Below, one piece after another: positions 6,536-15,047 of a DNA stretch of 64,000 nucleotides (positions are counted from its first letter, which is position 1; each line of letters begins with the position of its first letter). Source of the DNA: Chloroflexi bacterium UBA6077 (lineage in GTDB: Bacteria > Chloroflexota > UBA6077). Where the stretch lies: assembly GCA_002436065.1 (NCBI GenBank), contig DIXP01000098.1, positions 1 through 64,000 of the forward strand, read 5' to 3'. The notes below the pieces were generated by a model. It was not told where the DNA came from, did no database searches, and saw only the letters and a list, made by a program, of their open reading frames with translations. The translations under genes were made by a program, and so were the position numbers.

Positions 6536-9448
6536 ATGGCAGGAAAGATTGCGATCATAGATGGTAATGCCCTGGTGCACCGTGCCTTCCATGCCCTTCC
6601 CCCCATGACCAGTCCCCAAGGGGAGTTGACCAACGCCACCTACGGTGTGGCTTCCATGCTGCTCAAAGTACTCCAGGAGATGCGCCCGGAGTACGTGGTC
6701 GCTGCGTTCGATACCCCCGTCCCTACATTCCGGCATGTGGAGTTCGATGCCTACAAGGCCCACCGTGGACCTGCTCCCGAGGGGCTCCACGAGCAGTTTG
6801 GGAGAGTCAACGAGCTGCTGGAGGCGATGGGTATTCCCTGTTACCGGGTGGACGGCTTCGAGGCAGACGACCTGCTGGGAACGCTAGCCAGACAGGCGAC
6901 GGAGATGGGGCTGGAGGTGGTGATCGTCACCGGGGATACCGATGCCCTGCAGTTGGTGGCGCCGGGAGTGACTGTCCTGACCTCCCGCAAGGGCTTCTCC
7001 GACACGGTCCTCTACGATGTGGATGCCGTCAAGGAGCGCTACGGCGTTAGCCCCCCACGTCTGGTGGACGTGAAGGCGCTGAAGGGAGACCCCTCCGACA
7101 ACATCCCCGGTGTGCCGGGTATCGGAGACAAGACCGCCTCGAAGTTGGTTTCCGAGTACGGCGACCTGGACGGCATATACGCCCACCTGGAGGGGCTGCC
7201 GGCCAGGCAGCGCCAACAGTTGGAGACTCATCGGGAGCAGGCGTTCTTCTCACGCAGGCTCGCGCAGATCGTGACCGACGTCCCCGTCCGGCTGGAATTG
7301 GAGGGTGCCAGGGTGGGGCGATGCGACCGCGCCAGGCTGGTGGGTCTGTTCCGAGAGCTGGGCTTCAAGACCTTGGTGGACCGGTTGCCTAGAGAATGGG
7401 GGCAATCGGCTGCTGTAGCCGAGGCGGAGGCCGAGCCTGCCAGGGAAGCCGTCCAGGGTCTCCTTTTCCCTGTTGGTGACGAGTCACCTGGGGACATGAG
7501 TGCACAGAGCACGCCTCCTCATGCCAGATCGGAGGCAATGGATAACCCTACTCTCGCAGAAGTCGAGGCTGCTCGGGAGCGCAGTTACCATGTGGTATCG
7601 GACCTCGGAGGGCTGGAGACGCTGTTGGGAGTGCTCCAGGGCAGTTCGATCTTCGCCGTCGACCTGGAGACCACGGGCAAGAACGCCCTGTTGGCGGACC
7701 TGGTCGGCCTTTCCTTCTCGGCCCAGCCGGGGGTTGCCTACTACGTTCCTGTCGGGCATCGCCCTGCCGCGGAGCGTGGACTGGCGATGTTGGCCATGGA
7801 GAACATGGAGGAGGACGCCCAGGATGATCCGCCTCAGCTTCCCTTGGAGACCGTGCTGCGGCGGCTGAAGCCGCTCTTGGAGGACGAGAAACTCCCCAAG
7901 TGCGCCCACAACGGCAAGTACGACATGCTGGTGCTGGCCCGCTACGGCATCGAACTGCGTGGACTGGCCTTCGATACCATGGTGGCCGCTTACCTGTTGG
8001 AGGGGACGCAGCGTTCGCTGGGGCTGAAGGACCTGGCCTGGACGCGGCTCCAGGCGGAGATGCAGAGCTACTCAGACCTTGCCGGCAAGGGTAAGGCCGC
8101 CCTCACCCTCGACCAGCTTCCCATACGCCGGGTTGCGGATTACAGCTGCTGCGACGCCGACATGACCCTGCGCCTCAAGGAGAACCTGGAGCCGGAGCTA
8201 CAGGCCGCGGGCTTGGACTCCCTCTTCGAGAGGGTAGAGATGCCGTTGGTGCCGGTGCTCGCCTCCATGGAACGGGTTGGGGTTGCCCTCGACGTAGACT
8301 ACCTGAAACTGCTCAGTCGGGACCTGTACCGACGCATCGGCGAGCTTGAAGTCTCGATCCACGAGGCCGCCGGCCACAAGTTCAACGTCGGCTCGACCCA
8401 ACAGCTCGCCCAGGTGCTCTTCAACGAATTGAAGCTCACCCCAATACGACGCACCAAGACGGGATACTCCACCGACGCCGATGTGCTGGAGGAGCTTCGA
8501 GGCACCCATCCCATAGTAGAGATGATCCTGGAGCACCGGCAGATGGTGAAGCTGAAGTCCACCTACGTGGATGCCTTGCCTCTACTGGTGAACCTTGAGA
8601 CTGGGAGGGTGCACACCTCCTTCAACCAGACCATCGCCTCCACCGGCAGGCTCTCGTCGAGCGACCCGAATCTGCAAAACATCCCGATCCGCACCGAGAT
8701 GGGGCGGCGGGTGAGGAAGGCTTTCATCGCCGGGGACGAGTCGTCCATGCTGCTCTCGGCCGACTACAGCCAGATCGAGTTGCGGATCCTGGCCCACATG
8801 AGCGGCGACCCGACCTTGGTGGAGGCGTTCCTGAGAGGTGAGGACATCCATGCGGCCACCGCCGCCCTGGTCTACGGCATCCCGATCTCCGACGTCAGTC
8901 CCACGGAGCGGCGCATCGCCAAGACGGTGAACTTTGGGGTGCTTTATGGGATGAGCGACTACGGCCTCTCCCGGGACACAGGGCTGTCTCGGAAGGAAGC
9001 CGCGGCCTTTATCGAGAACTACTTTGGCCGGTATGGTTCCGTGAAGGAGTTCTTCCGGAAGGTGAAGGAGGATGCCGAGGAGAGCGGCTACGTTAGTACG
9101 CTCCTGGGGCGGAGGCGCTACATCCCCGAATTGAGGGCGCACAACAGGCAGCTCCGACAGCAGGCGGAGCGGATGGCCATCAACATGCCGATCCAGGGCA
9201 CGGCCGCCGACATCATCAAGATTGCCATGATCAACCTGGATCGGTTGTTGCGCGACAGGGGGCTCCGATGCCGAATGCTGCTCCAGGTACACGACGAGTT
9301 GCTCTTTGAGTGCCCGAATGAGGAGCTGGACACATTCGCGCCGGAGTTGAAGCGGATCATGGAGTCCGCTTGGAACCTCCGAGTGCCTCTGGTGGTGGAC
9401 ATGAAGCGAGGCTACAACTGGGACGAAATGGGGCGGCTGGCGCTGTGA
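6536..9448 (+). CDS. polA: DNA polymerase I
   Basis: A full-length 970-residue family A polymerase for gap filling and primer removal. The N-terminal 5'-3' exonuclease has IDGNALVHRAFHALPP, GFEADDLLG, VTGDTDALQL and KGDPSDNIPGVPGIGDKTA. The central 3'-5' exonuclease keeps all three motifs: Exo I DLETTGKN, Exo II NGKYD and Exo III YSCCD, so proofreading looks intact, unlike in Bacillus or Thermus PolA. The polymerase domain has motif A DYSQIELR, the O-helix RRIAKTVNFGVLYGMS and motif C QVHDELLFE. ATG 6536 follows AGAGGAGGAAGC. Its stop overlaps the next gene by 4 bases (GTGA). Confidence 0.97.
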   Translation: MAGKIAIIDGNALVHRAFHALPPMTSPQGELTNATYGVASMLLKVLQEMRPEYVVAAFDTPVPTFRHVEFDAYKAHRGPAPEGLHEQFGRVNELLEAMGIPCYRVDGFEADDLLGTLARQATEMGLEVVIVTGDTDALQLVAPGVTVLTSRKGFSDTVLYDVDAVKERYGVSPPRLVDVKALKGDPSDNIPGVPGIGDKTASKLVSEYGDLDGIYAHLEGLPARQRQQLETHREQAFFSRRLAQIVTDVPVRLELEGARVGRCDRARLVGLFRELGFKTLVDRLPREWGQSAAVAEAEAEPAREAVQGLLFPVGDESPGDMSAQSTPPHARSEAMDNPTLAEVEAARERSYHVVSDLGGLETLLGVLQGSSIFAVDLETTGKNALLADLVGLSFSAQPGVAYYVPVGHRPAAERGLAMLAMENMEEDAQDDPPQLPLETVLRRLKPLLEDEKLPKCAHNGKYDMLVLARYGIELRGLAFDTMVAAYLLEGTQRSLGLKDLAWTRLQAEMQSYSDLAGKGKAALTLDQLPIRRVADYSCCDADMTLRLKENLEPELQAAGLDSLFERVEMPLVPVLASMERVGVALDVDYLKLLSRDLYRRIGELEVSIHEAAGHKFNVGSTQQLAQVLFNELKLTPIRRTKTGYSTDADVLEELRGTHPIVEMILEHRQMVKLKSTYVDALPLLVNLETGRVHTSFNQTIASTGRLSSSDPNLQNIPIRTEMGRRVRKAFIAGDESSMLLSADYSQIELRILAHMSGDPTLVEAFLRGEDIHAATAALVYGIPISDVSPTERRIAKTVNFGVLYGMSDYGLSRDTGLSRKEAAAFIENYFGRYGSVKEFFRKVKEDAEESGYVSTLLGRRRYIPELRAHNRQLRQQAERMAINMPIQGTAADIIKIAMINLDRLLRDRGLRCRMLLQVHDELLFECPNEELDTFAPELKRIMESAWNLRVPLVVDMKRGYNWDEMGRLAL

Positions 9449-10692
9449 GCGAGTCTTCCAGGAATGATGCGATCTGGCTGGGGGTGCTGTGCACCCTGCT
9501 GGTGTTGATCCTTCTCCCCTACTATGCCTATAGCGCCATGCTGCTGCTGATCCAGCAGGAGTGGGGGATGTCCAGCGCCGAAGCCGGCTTCGTCTTTGGC
9601 GCCACCCAGATTGGCTACGTCGCATCCGTCATCTTCCTCGTGCCCCTCACCGATCGGGTGAAGACCTCCTACATCCTGGCAGGGTCCGCCGCTCTATGCG
9701 TACTGGGCAATGCCCTCTTCCCATTGCTCTCCAACGATATCGTCTCAGGTTCGATCTTGCGGGCCATTGGCGGTGCGGGGGTTGCCGGGACCTACATGCC
9801 GGGCATTCGACTGATCTCCGAGAGGTTTTCTGGAAACAGGCGAGGTGGGGCGGTAGGTATGTACGTGGCGGCGTTCACTCTTGGAGGCGCGGTGTCGTTC
9901 GCCGGTACCGGAGTGCTCCTACCGATTCTAGGGTGGCGAGGGGCGTATCTCGCCCTCTCCTTGGTCGGTATCCTCTCCCTGGGCATGGCGCTCGCCATGG
10001 TTAGGACGGAGAAACCCAAAGTCAGATCCAGCCGAGGGGCTCAGGGATCCGGGCCATCTCTGCTGGCGGTGTTGCGGAACAAACCGATTCTCCTGGTCAC
10101 GGCCGGCTACTCTGCCCACGTCTGGGAACTGTACGGCATGAGGGCGTGGACGGCACCCTTCCTGGCCTCGCTACTGGTGGGTGCGGGCGGCGACCTTACA
10201 TCATCGATAGCTCAATCGGGAGCGATCTCCTCCCTCGTTCTGCTGGTGGGGGTCCTCTCCACCGCCATTGCCGGAGGCGTCTCAGATCGTTGGGGCCGGA
10301 CCGTAACGGCTGGGACGATCCTTGGTGTCAGCAGCGTCCTGTCGCTGCTGATCGGCTGGCTGGGTGGGGCTCCCTTCTGGGTGGTGATCGCGATCTGCCT
10401 GCTGTACGGCTTCTGGGTGCCCGCCGATTCCCCGGTGTACTCTACTGGGGTCACAGAGCTGGCTCCTCAAGAACGGCTGGGGACAGCGATGGCCGTCCAG
10501 TCGGTGACGGGCTTCACTGCGGGTCTCATCTCGCCGGTGTTATTCGGGGTCATCCTGGATACCTCGCCCGAGGGCGTGGGCTGGGGCCTCAGCTTCGGGA
10601 TGCTGGGCCTGGCGGCGCTGGTCGGGGTGGCATCCATGGTCGCGCTCAGGCGCAGGCCGGAGAGCAAGCTGCTTGCTGGAGGGAAGGGATGA
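9445..10692 (+). CDS. MFS transporter (polA-linked)
   Basis: A major facilitator protein of 415 residues with twelve predicted membrane segments. The GTG start at 9445 overlaps the polA stop. Visible features are the hydrophobic first helix VLCTLLVLILLPYYAYSAML, the loop-2/3 motif TDRVKTSYI, and the loop-8/9 repeat SDRWGRTVTAG. A cytoplasmic Arg/Ser-rich loop near residue 190-205 separates the halves. It resembles nitrate/cyanate-type or sugar-phosphate-type MFS permeases, but the substrate cannot be read from sequence. It overlaps the glycosylase gene by 4 bases, so translation of polA, this gene and ogg is probably coupled. Confidence 0.85.
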   Translation: MSESSRNDAIWLGVLCTLLVLILLPYYAYSAMLLLIQQEWGMSSAEAGFVFGATQIGYVASVIFLVPLTDRVKTSYILAGSAALCVLGNALFPLLSNDIVSGSILRAIGGAGVAGTYMPGIRLISERFSGNRRGGAVGMYVAAFTLGGAVSFAGTGVLLPILGWRGAYLALSLVGILSLGMALAMVRTEKPKVRSSRGAQGSGPSLLAVLRNKPILLVTAGYSAHVWELYGMRAWTAPFLASLLVGAGGDLTSSIAQSGAISSLVLLVGVLSTAIAGGVSDRWGRTVTAGTILGVSSVLSLLIGWLGGAPFWVVIAICLLYGFWVPADSPVYSTGVTELAPQERLGTAMAVQSVTGFTAGLISPVLFGVILDTSPEGVGWGLSFGMLGLAALVGVASMVALRRRPESKLLAGGKG

Positions 10693-11615
10693 CGGAATGG
10701 CAGGACGGCGTGGAGGTTTCATTTGAGCTGGAACCGCGGCAGCTGAACCTCGCCTACACCCTGGACTGTGGTCAGGCGTTTCGATGGCAATGCCGGGCTG
10801 ATGGCTGGTGGGTTGGGGTGGTTAGGAAGCATGCCGTGCGGCTCCGCCATGAAGGCGAGCGCGTAGTCGGACAGATTTACCCGGGCATGGCTGAAGGAGA
10901 CGCCAGGATCTTCCTTGCTTCCTACCTGCGGCTGGAGGTTGACCTTCCTGCACTGTACACCCAGTACGTCGCGGCGGATCAGTGGATGGCCTCCGCCGTG
11001 GCCGCTTTCGCCGGCCTGAGGGTGCTGAACCAGGAGCCCCAGGAGACTCTCCTCTCCTACATCTGCTCCACGGCTAACTCCGTGCCGCGCATCGTCTGCG
11101 CGGTAGAGCGGATGTCCAGCCAATATGGGGAGTCTATCGCTTGCATCGAGGGCGAGGAGTTCTATGCCTTCCCCACGGTGGAGCGGCTTGCAGCCACCCC
11201 AGGGGATGAGCTGTCCAGAGCATGTAGCCTCGGATGGCGGGGCGAGAACCTGCGGCGGGTGTCTGAGCAGTTGCTGGGGCGACCCCCTGGTTGGCCCGAG
11301 CAGTTGCGCGAGACGCCCTACGGCGAGGCCAAGGCCGCACTGATGGAGATCCGCGGTGTAGGTGCCAAGATCGCGGACTGCGTCTGCCTCTTTTCCCTGG
11401 AGAAGGATGAGGCCGTGCCCGTGGATACCCACATCTGGGCGGTGGCCAAGGAGATCTTCGGTTGCGACATCCGCACCAGAACCCTCACCCCCTCTACCTA
11501 TGAGACGGTGGCCGGACTGTTCGTACAGCGCTACGGCAGCTTTGCTGGCTGGGCCCAGGAGTACCTCTACCTCCAGCGCCGCGCCTCCCAGGGTCGCGTC
11601 CGGAGTGTGGGATAG
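10689..11615 (+). CDS. ogg: 8-oxoguanine DNA glycosylase / AP lyase, OGG1 type
   Basis: A 308-residue HhH-GPD glycosylase that removes 8-oxoguanine opposite cytosine and cleaves the abasic site. The N-terminal OGG_N part contains LDCGQAFRWQC. The helix-hairpin-helix reads IRGVGAKIADCVCLF with the Schiff-base lysine at K227, and VPVDTHIW carries the catalytic aspartate D246. The pattern closely follows eukaryotic OGG1 rather than MutM. ATG 10689 overlaps the MFS stop (ATGA). Placement after polA links it to excision repair; the transporter between them is unexplained. Confidence 0.92.
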   Translation: MTEWQDGVEVSFELEPRQLNLAYTLDCGQAFRWQCRADGWWVGVVRKHAVRLRHEGERVVGQIYPGMAEGDARIFLASYLRLEVDLPALYTQYVAADQWMASAVAAFAGLRVLNQEPQETLLSYICSTANSVPRIVCAVERMSSQYGESIACIEGEEFYAFPTVERLAATPGDELSRACSLGWRGENLRRVSEQLLGRPPGWPEQLRETPYGEAKAALMEIRGVGAKIADCVCLFSLEKDEAVPVDTHIWAVAKEIFGCDIRTRTLTPSTYETVAGLFVQRYGSFAGWAQEYLYLQRRASQGRVRSVG

Positions 11616-11873
11616 CCCCCTGCGGTTGTAGCCCGGGTAGCTGCTGCTCTCCAGTCAGCGCTCCAAGGCGGCCGTGCGTGGTAGGAAGTTGTTGGTGCTG
11701 TTGACGGCCGTACCGTCGTGGACTATGCTCTCGACCGTTGCGGAGTCATCCCCAGCCCCGATCTGCGGCCCGGACGACACGCGAAGCCCTGTCTCGCAGC
11801 CCCGCTCTCTCCAGGCTATGAGGAGATGCCGGTTGTCAGCGGCCTGAGGGATGACGTAGGAGGAGACCAATCT

Positions 11874-13136
11874 GTGGCAGGCTTACGCGGGGACACCGGG
11901 CTGGAATCCGTTTACTCTCCTTCGCCAGGTGCGGTTTCGCTCCCTGCCAAGTCCGCTAAGGAACCTGTTCTCACTCGGGATTTCCTCTTCGCGACCCTGG
12001 CGAACTTCGTGAACTCCTTCGGAGCTCAGATGTTGATGGCCACCTTGCCGGTGTACATCCTGAATCTGGGAGGAAGCGAGGTCGAAGTGGGACTCGTCAC
12101 CGGCGTGATGGCTGGAACGGCCCTGCTACTGCGGCCTCTCGCGGGTTGGCTAACCGATGCCTGGCAGCGCCGCCCTCTGGTGCTGGCTGGTACCTTCTGC
12201 TACGGTCTAGCCAGCATCGTGTACCTGCTGGCCGGATCCCTCCCGGTGCTGCTTCTAGGCCGGCTCGTCCAAGGGGTTGGAATATGCAGCTATACGACCG
12301 CTGCCAACTCCTATGTAGCCGATGTCGCCCCACCATCGCGGCGAGCCGAGGCGATAGGCATATTCGCTGCTGCTCAATCCCTCGGCCTCATCCTTGGCCC
12401 CGCCATCGGCTTCGTCGTCATCGCTATGCTCGACTTCCACCGCCTGTTCTACCTATCGGCGAGCCTGAGCTTCGCTGCATTCCTCCTCTCGCTCTTCGCC
12501 CGGGAGCGCCGCCAGAAATCGACGGCGAGGCGGCAGCCCTGGTCTCTCCGCACCGGCGTTGTCGCGATCGAAGCCCTGCCGATGGCCTGGGCAGCTCTCT
12601 GCCTGGGGTTTGGTCACGGGGCCACTATGTCCTTTCTCTCGATCTTCGCCGAGTCGCGCGGGTTGGGGAACCCCGGTTTCTACTTCACAGTTCAGGCTGT
12701 AGCTCTGCTGATCTCACGAGCCTTCTGCGGCCAATTGGCCGATCGGTACGGACGGTCCTTCACGATAGTTCCAGGCATGGTCGCGGCGGCAATCGCCCTG
12801 GCGCTTCTGCCGATGGCCCACGACCTCCCACTGTTCATGCTCTCGGCCGCGCTCTTCGGTCTCGGTTTCGGCGCGGCTCAACCCGCCACAATGGCGCTGC
12901 TCGTCGATCGGGTTCCAGCAAGGCAACGCGGGCTGGGGATGAGCACCTATTTCACCGGCTTCGACACCGGCATAACCCTGGGCTCCATCATGCTGGGAGT
13001 AGTCGCCCAGAGATGGGGCTTTGGAGTAATGTGGACTCTCGCGGGAGCCGGCACTCTCTTCGGGTTGCTCGGCATCCTTCGCGCGCGGCCCCGGCCGCCT
13101 CTCAATCACGCCCTGGCTCGCGAGACACACCTATAG
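11874..13136 (+). CDS. MFS transporter, drug/sugar-efflux-like
   Basis: A 420-residue MFS protein with twelve hydrophobic segments, starting around LTRDFLFATLANFVNSFGAQ. The A-like loop GWLTDAWQRRPLVLAG follows helix 2 and the second-half copy GQLADRYGRSFTIVPG follows helix 8. GTG 11874 is chosen because AGGAGGA lies nine bases upstream; earlier in-frame ATGs have no ribosome site and add a non-membrane stretch. It resembles multidrug or arabinose-efflux permeases; the substrate is unknown. It converges on the ROK gene with only 15 bases between stops. Confidence 0.82.
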   Translation: MAGLRGDTGLESVYSPSPGAVSLPAKSAKEPVLTRDFLFATLANFVNSFGAQMLMATLPVYILNLGGSEVEVGLVTGVMAGTALLLRPLAGWLTDAWQRRPLVLAGTFCYGLASIVYLLAGSLPVLLLGRLVQGVGICSYTTAANSYVADVAPPSRRAEAIGIFAAAQSLGLILGPAIGFVVIAMLDFHRLFYLSASLSFAAFLLSLFARERRQKSTARRQPWSLRTGVVAIEALPMAWAALCLGFGHGATMSFLSIFAESRGLGNPGFYFTVQAVALLISRAFCGQLADRYGRSFTIVPGMVAAAIALALLPMAHDLPLFMLSAALFGLGFGAAQPATMALLVDRVPARQRGLGMSTYFTGFDTGITLGSIMLGVVAQRWGFGVMWTLAGAGTLFGLLGILRARPRPPLNHALARETHL

Positions 13137-13151
13137 CCATGATGGCCGACC

Positions 13152-14132
13152 TCACGCCGCCTTGGCCACGGCCCGAGTCATCAGCGCCACCCCCCCCAAC
13201 AGCCCTGCGTCATCACCCAATGCCGCCTGCACGATATCGAGACCCTTGCGAGAAGAGGGCATGGTCCTGCTGCGCACGGTAGTTTGAAGGGCGTCCCAGA
13301 GGATGGGGCCGGCGTTGAGGCTGACCCCCCCGCCCAGGATGATCCGCTCGGGGTTGAACAGATGGGCGAGGTTCACCATCCCCACACCCAGGGCAACACC
13401 GGCGCCGCGTAGCAACCCTTCCGCCAGGGTATCGCCTCCGTAGGCCATCTCCGCCACCTTCGCTGCCGTGATCTCCTGTAGAGGGAAGCGCTCCAGGGTG
13501 CTGTGAATCCCCGAGGCCAGCCTCTGGCGGGCCTGCCGGGCGATGGAGGTCCCCGAGGCCAGCCACTCCAGGCAGCCGATGTTGCCGCAGGCGCACCTTT
13601 CGCCCCTCATGTCCACAGTCATGTGCCCGATCTCCCCGGCGAAGCCCCTGCCACCCAACAGCAGTTGGTTGTTGACGATGACTCCCCCGCCGATGCCGGT
13701 GCTGACGGTGACGTAGACGATGTTCCGCAAGCCCCGCCCCGCTCCAAAACGGTGCTCGCCCACTGCGGCCAGGTTGGCATCGTTCACCACCTGGACGGGG
13801 AGCCCATAACGATCCTCAAAGAGCTGTTTCATGGGGACCCGGTCCCAGCCCGGCATGTTGGGAGGGTTGAAGATAACCCCCGTCTCCGGGTCCAGCGGGC
13901 CAGGCGCGGCGATGGCGATGCCTCCCGCGCGGTTTGGTCCAGAGGCCGCGAGGGCTTCATCGATAGTCTCGTACAGATGCTTCAACACGGCCTGGAGACC
14001 TCGCTCCACCCTCGTGAACTGAGAGCTTCTCCACTCCAACTCTCCCGAACCGTTGCCGACGGCCACTCGAAAACGGGTGCCGCCCAGGTCGACTGCGACG
14101 GCGCGCTGAGGATAGTCCATGGCTGGCATCAT
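13152..14132 (-). CDS. ROK family sugar kinase (glucokinase-like)
   Basis: A 326-residue ROK protein. It has the phosphate motif VAVDLGGTRFRVAV at the N-terminus, ExGH motif EIGH in GFAGEIGHMTVD, and the zinc site CACGNIGCLE. With an intact active site and no N-terminal winged helix it is a kinase rather than a NagC/XylR repressor; glucose or another hexose is the likely substrate. The ATG cluster at 14127-14132 follows AGGAAGG; the longer upstream frame has no homology-like character. It is divergent from the phosphoheptose isomerase gene, so 14133-14228 probably holds both promoters. Confidence 0.88.
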   Translation of the reverse strand: MMPAMDYPQRAVAVDLGGTRFRVAVGNGSGELEWRSSQFTRVERGLQAVLKHLYETIDEALAASGPNRAGGIAIAAPGPLDPETGVIFNPPNMPGWDRVPMKQLFEDRYGLPVQVVNDANLAAVGEHRFGAGRGLRNIVYVTVSTGIGGGVIVNNQLLLGGRGFAGEIGHMTVDMRGERCACGNIGCLEWLASGTSIARQARQRLASGIHSTLERFPLQEITAAKVAEMAYGGDTLAEGLLRGAGVALGVGMVNLAHLFNPERIILGGGVSLNAGPILWDALQTTVRSRTMPSSRKGLDIVQAALGDDAGLLGGVALMTRAVAKAA

Positions 14133-14228
14133 TGACCTTCCTGAAGAAGAGAGGGTGTCAATCTTAACATAAGTGTAGCACTCTCGCGGCCCGTCTTGTG
14201 CAATGAGGGGAATGTAGGAGCTATCAGG

Positions 14229-14888
14229 ATGAACGAAGACGAGAGGCTGCGAAAGCGGGCCGATGCCCATCTCCGTGAGAGTGCCCAACTGAAGCTGCTG
14301 GTGGCGGAGCAATGCCTCGACTCCATCGTGGCGGCGGCACGGATGATCGCCGACTGCTTTCGCACCGGCGGGAAGCTGCTGCTCTGTGGCAATGGGGGGA
14401 GCGCTGCTGATTGCCAGCACGTGGCCGCGGAGTTCGTGAGCCGGCTTAGTGGCGACTTCCCGCGCCCCGGCCTTCCCGCCATCGCCCTGACCACCGATAC
14501 ATCCTTCCTCACCGCCCACTCTAACGACTATGGGTTTGAGGAGGTCTTCGAGCGGCAGTTGCTGGCCATTGGTCGGGAAGGCGACCTGTTGATGGGGATC
14601 AGCACCAGCGGAAACTCAATCAACGTTCTGAGGGCGCTGGAGGCGGCCAGGGCGAGAGGGATAGGCACCATCGTCCTGGTTGGCAGCGGCGGGCGAATGG
14701 CCGCCGTAGCCGACGTTGCCATCCGGGTTCCAAGCCGGAGCGGGCAGTTGGTCCAGGAGTCGCATCTGGCGATCGAGCACGCCGTCTGCGACCTGGCCGA
14801 GCGGTACCTCTTCGGTGAGAAGGGGGAGCGGTTACCCTCGGAGGCAGCCCCTCCGCGCCGTGCCGCACGTCGACCTCCCGCCGCGTAG
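14229..14888 (+). CDS. gmhA: Phosphoheptose isomerase (SIS domain)
   Basis: A single SIS-domain protein of 219 residues matching GmhA, which converts sedoheptulose 7-phosphate to D-glycero-manno-heptose 7-phosphate. Motifs are LLLCGNGGSAADCQHVAAEF, SNDYGFEEVFERQL, GISTSGNSINVLRA and QESHLAIEHAVCDL. ATG 14229 has TAGGAG upstream. The last ~20 residues are Arg/Pro/Ala-rich, and the stop TAG (14886-14888) lies in a CGTAGGGCGGGG repeat edge, suggesting the tail was set by repeat insertion. No heptose guanylyl or adenylyl transferase is nearby, so the pathway (envelope glycan or sugar-phosphate interconversion) is uncertain. Confidence 0.85.
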   Translation: MNEDERLRKRADAHLRESAQLKLLVAEQCLDSIVAAARMIADCFRTGGKLLLCGNGGSAADCQHVAAEFVSRLSGDFPRPGLPAIALTTDTSFLTAHSNDYGFEEVFERQLLAIGREGDLLMGISTSGNSINVLRALEAARARGIGTIVLVGSGGRMAAVADVAIRVPSRSGQLVQESHLAIEHAVCDLAERYLFGEKGERLPSEAAPPRRAARRPPAA

Positions 14889-14935
14889 GGCGGGGTTTAT
14901 CCCCTGCCACCTACGCCACGCCGGTTCCTCGGTCC

Positions 14936-15047
14936 CGTAGGGCAGGGTCTTGTACCCTGCCGCCTGTTGGTGGGTGCGCGGTAGGGGATGAGGGTTGTGT
15001 TGGGCGTCCATGGCCGGGGGCGGAAGAGGACCAGCCCCTTCCCTACG
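14936..15047. repeat. Dispersed CGTAGGG...CCCTACG repeat, copy A
   Basis: A 112-base unit that opens CGTAGGGCAGGGTCTTGTAC, contains CGTCCATG and GGCGGAAG in the middle, and closes CCCCTTCCCTACG. Copy B at 30550-30664 shares the opening and closing sequences almost exactly. A third opening edge lies at 14884-14903 over the gmhA stop. The closing CCCTACG supplies the TAG stop (15043-15045, minus) of the adjacent glycosidase gene. Confidence 0.8.

Noticed and set aside
8582..9625. 347-codon open frame antisense to polA
   Set aside because: Shadow frame; polA motifs on the plus strand are complete.
12146..13282. 378-codon plus-strand frame within the second MFS gene
   Set aside because: Out-of-frame Arg/Pro-rich reading of a normal membrane protein gene.
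14133..14519. 129-residue N-terminal extension of the ROK kinase
   Set aside because: It would run antisense through the gmhA gene, and a good start with ribosome site lies next to the glucokinase motif.
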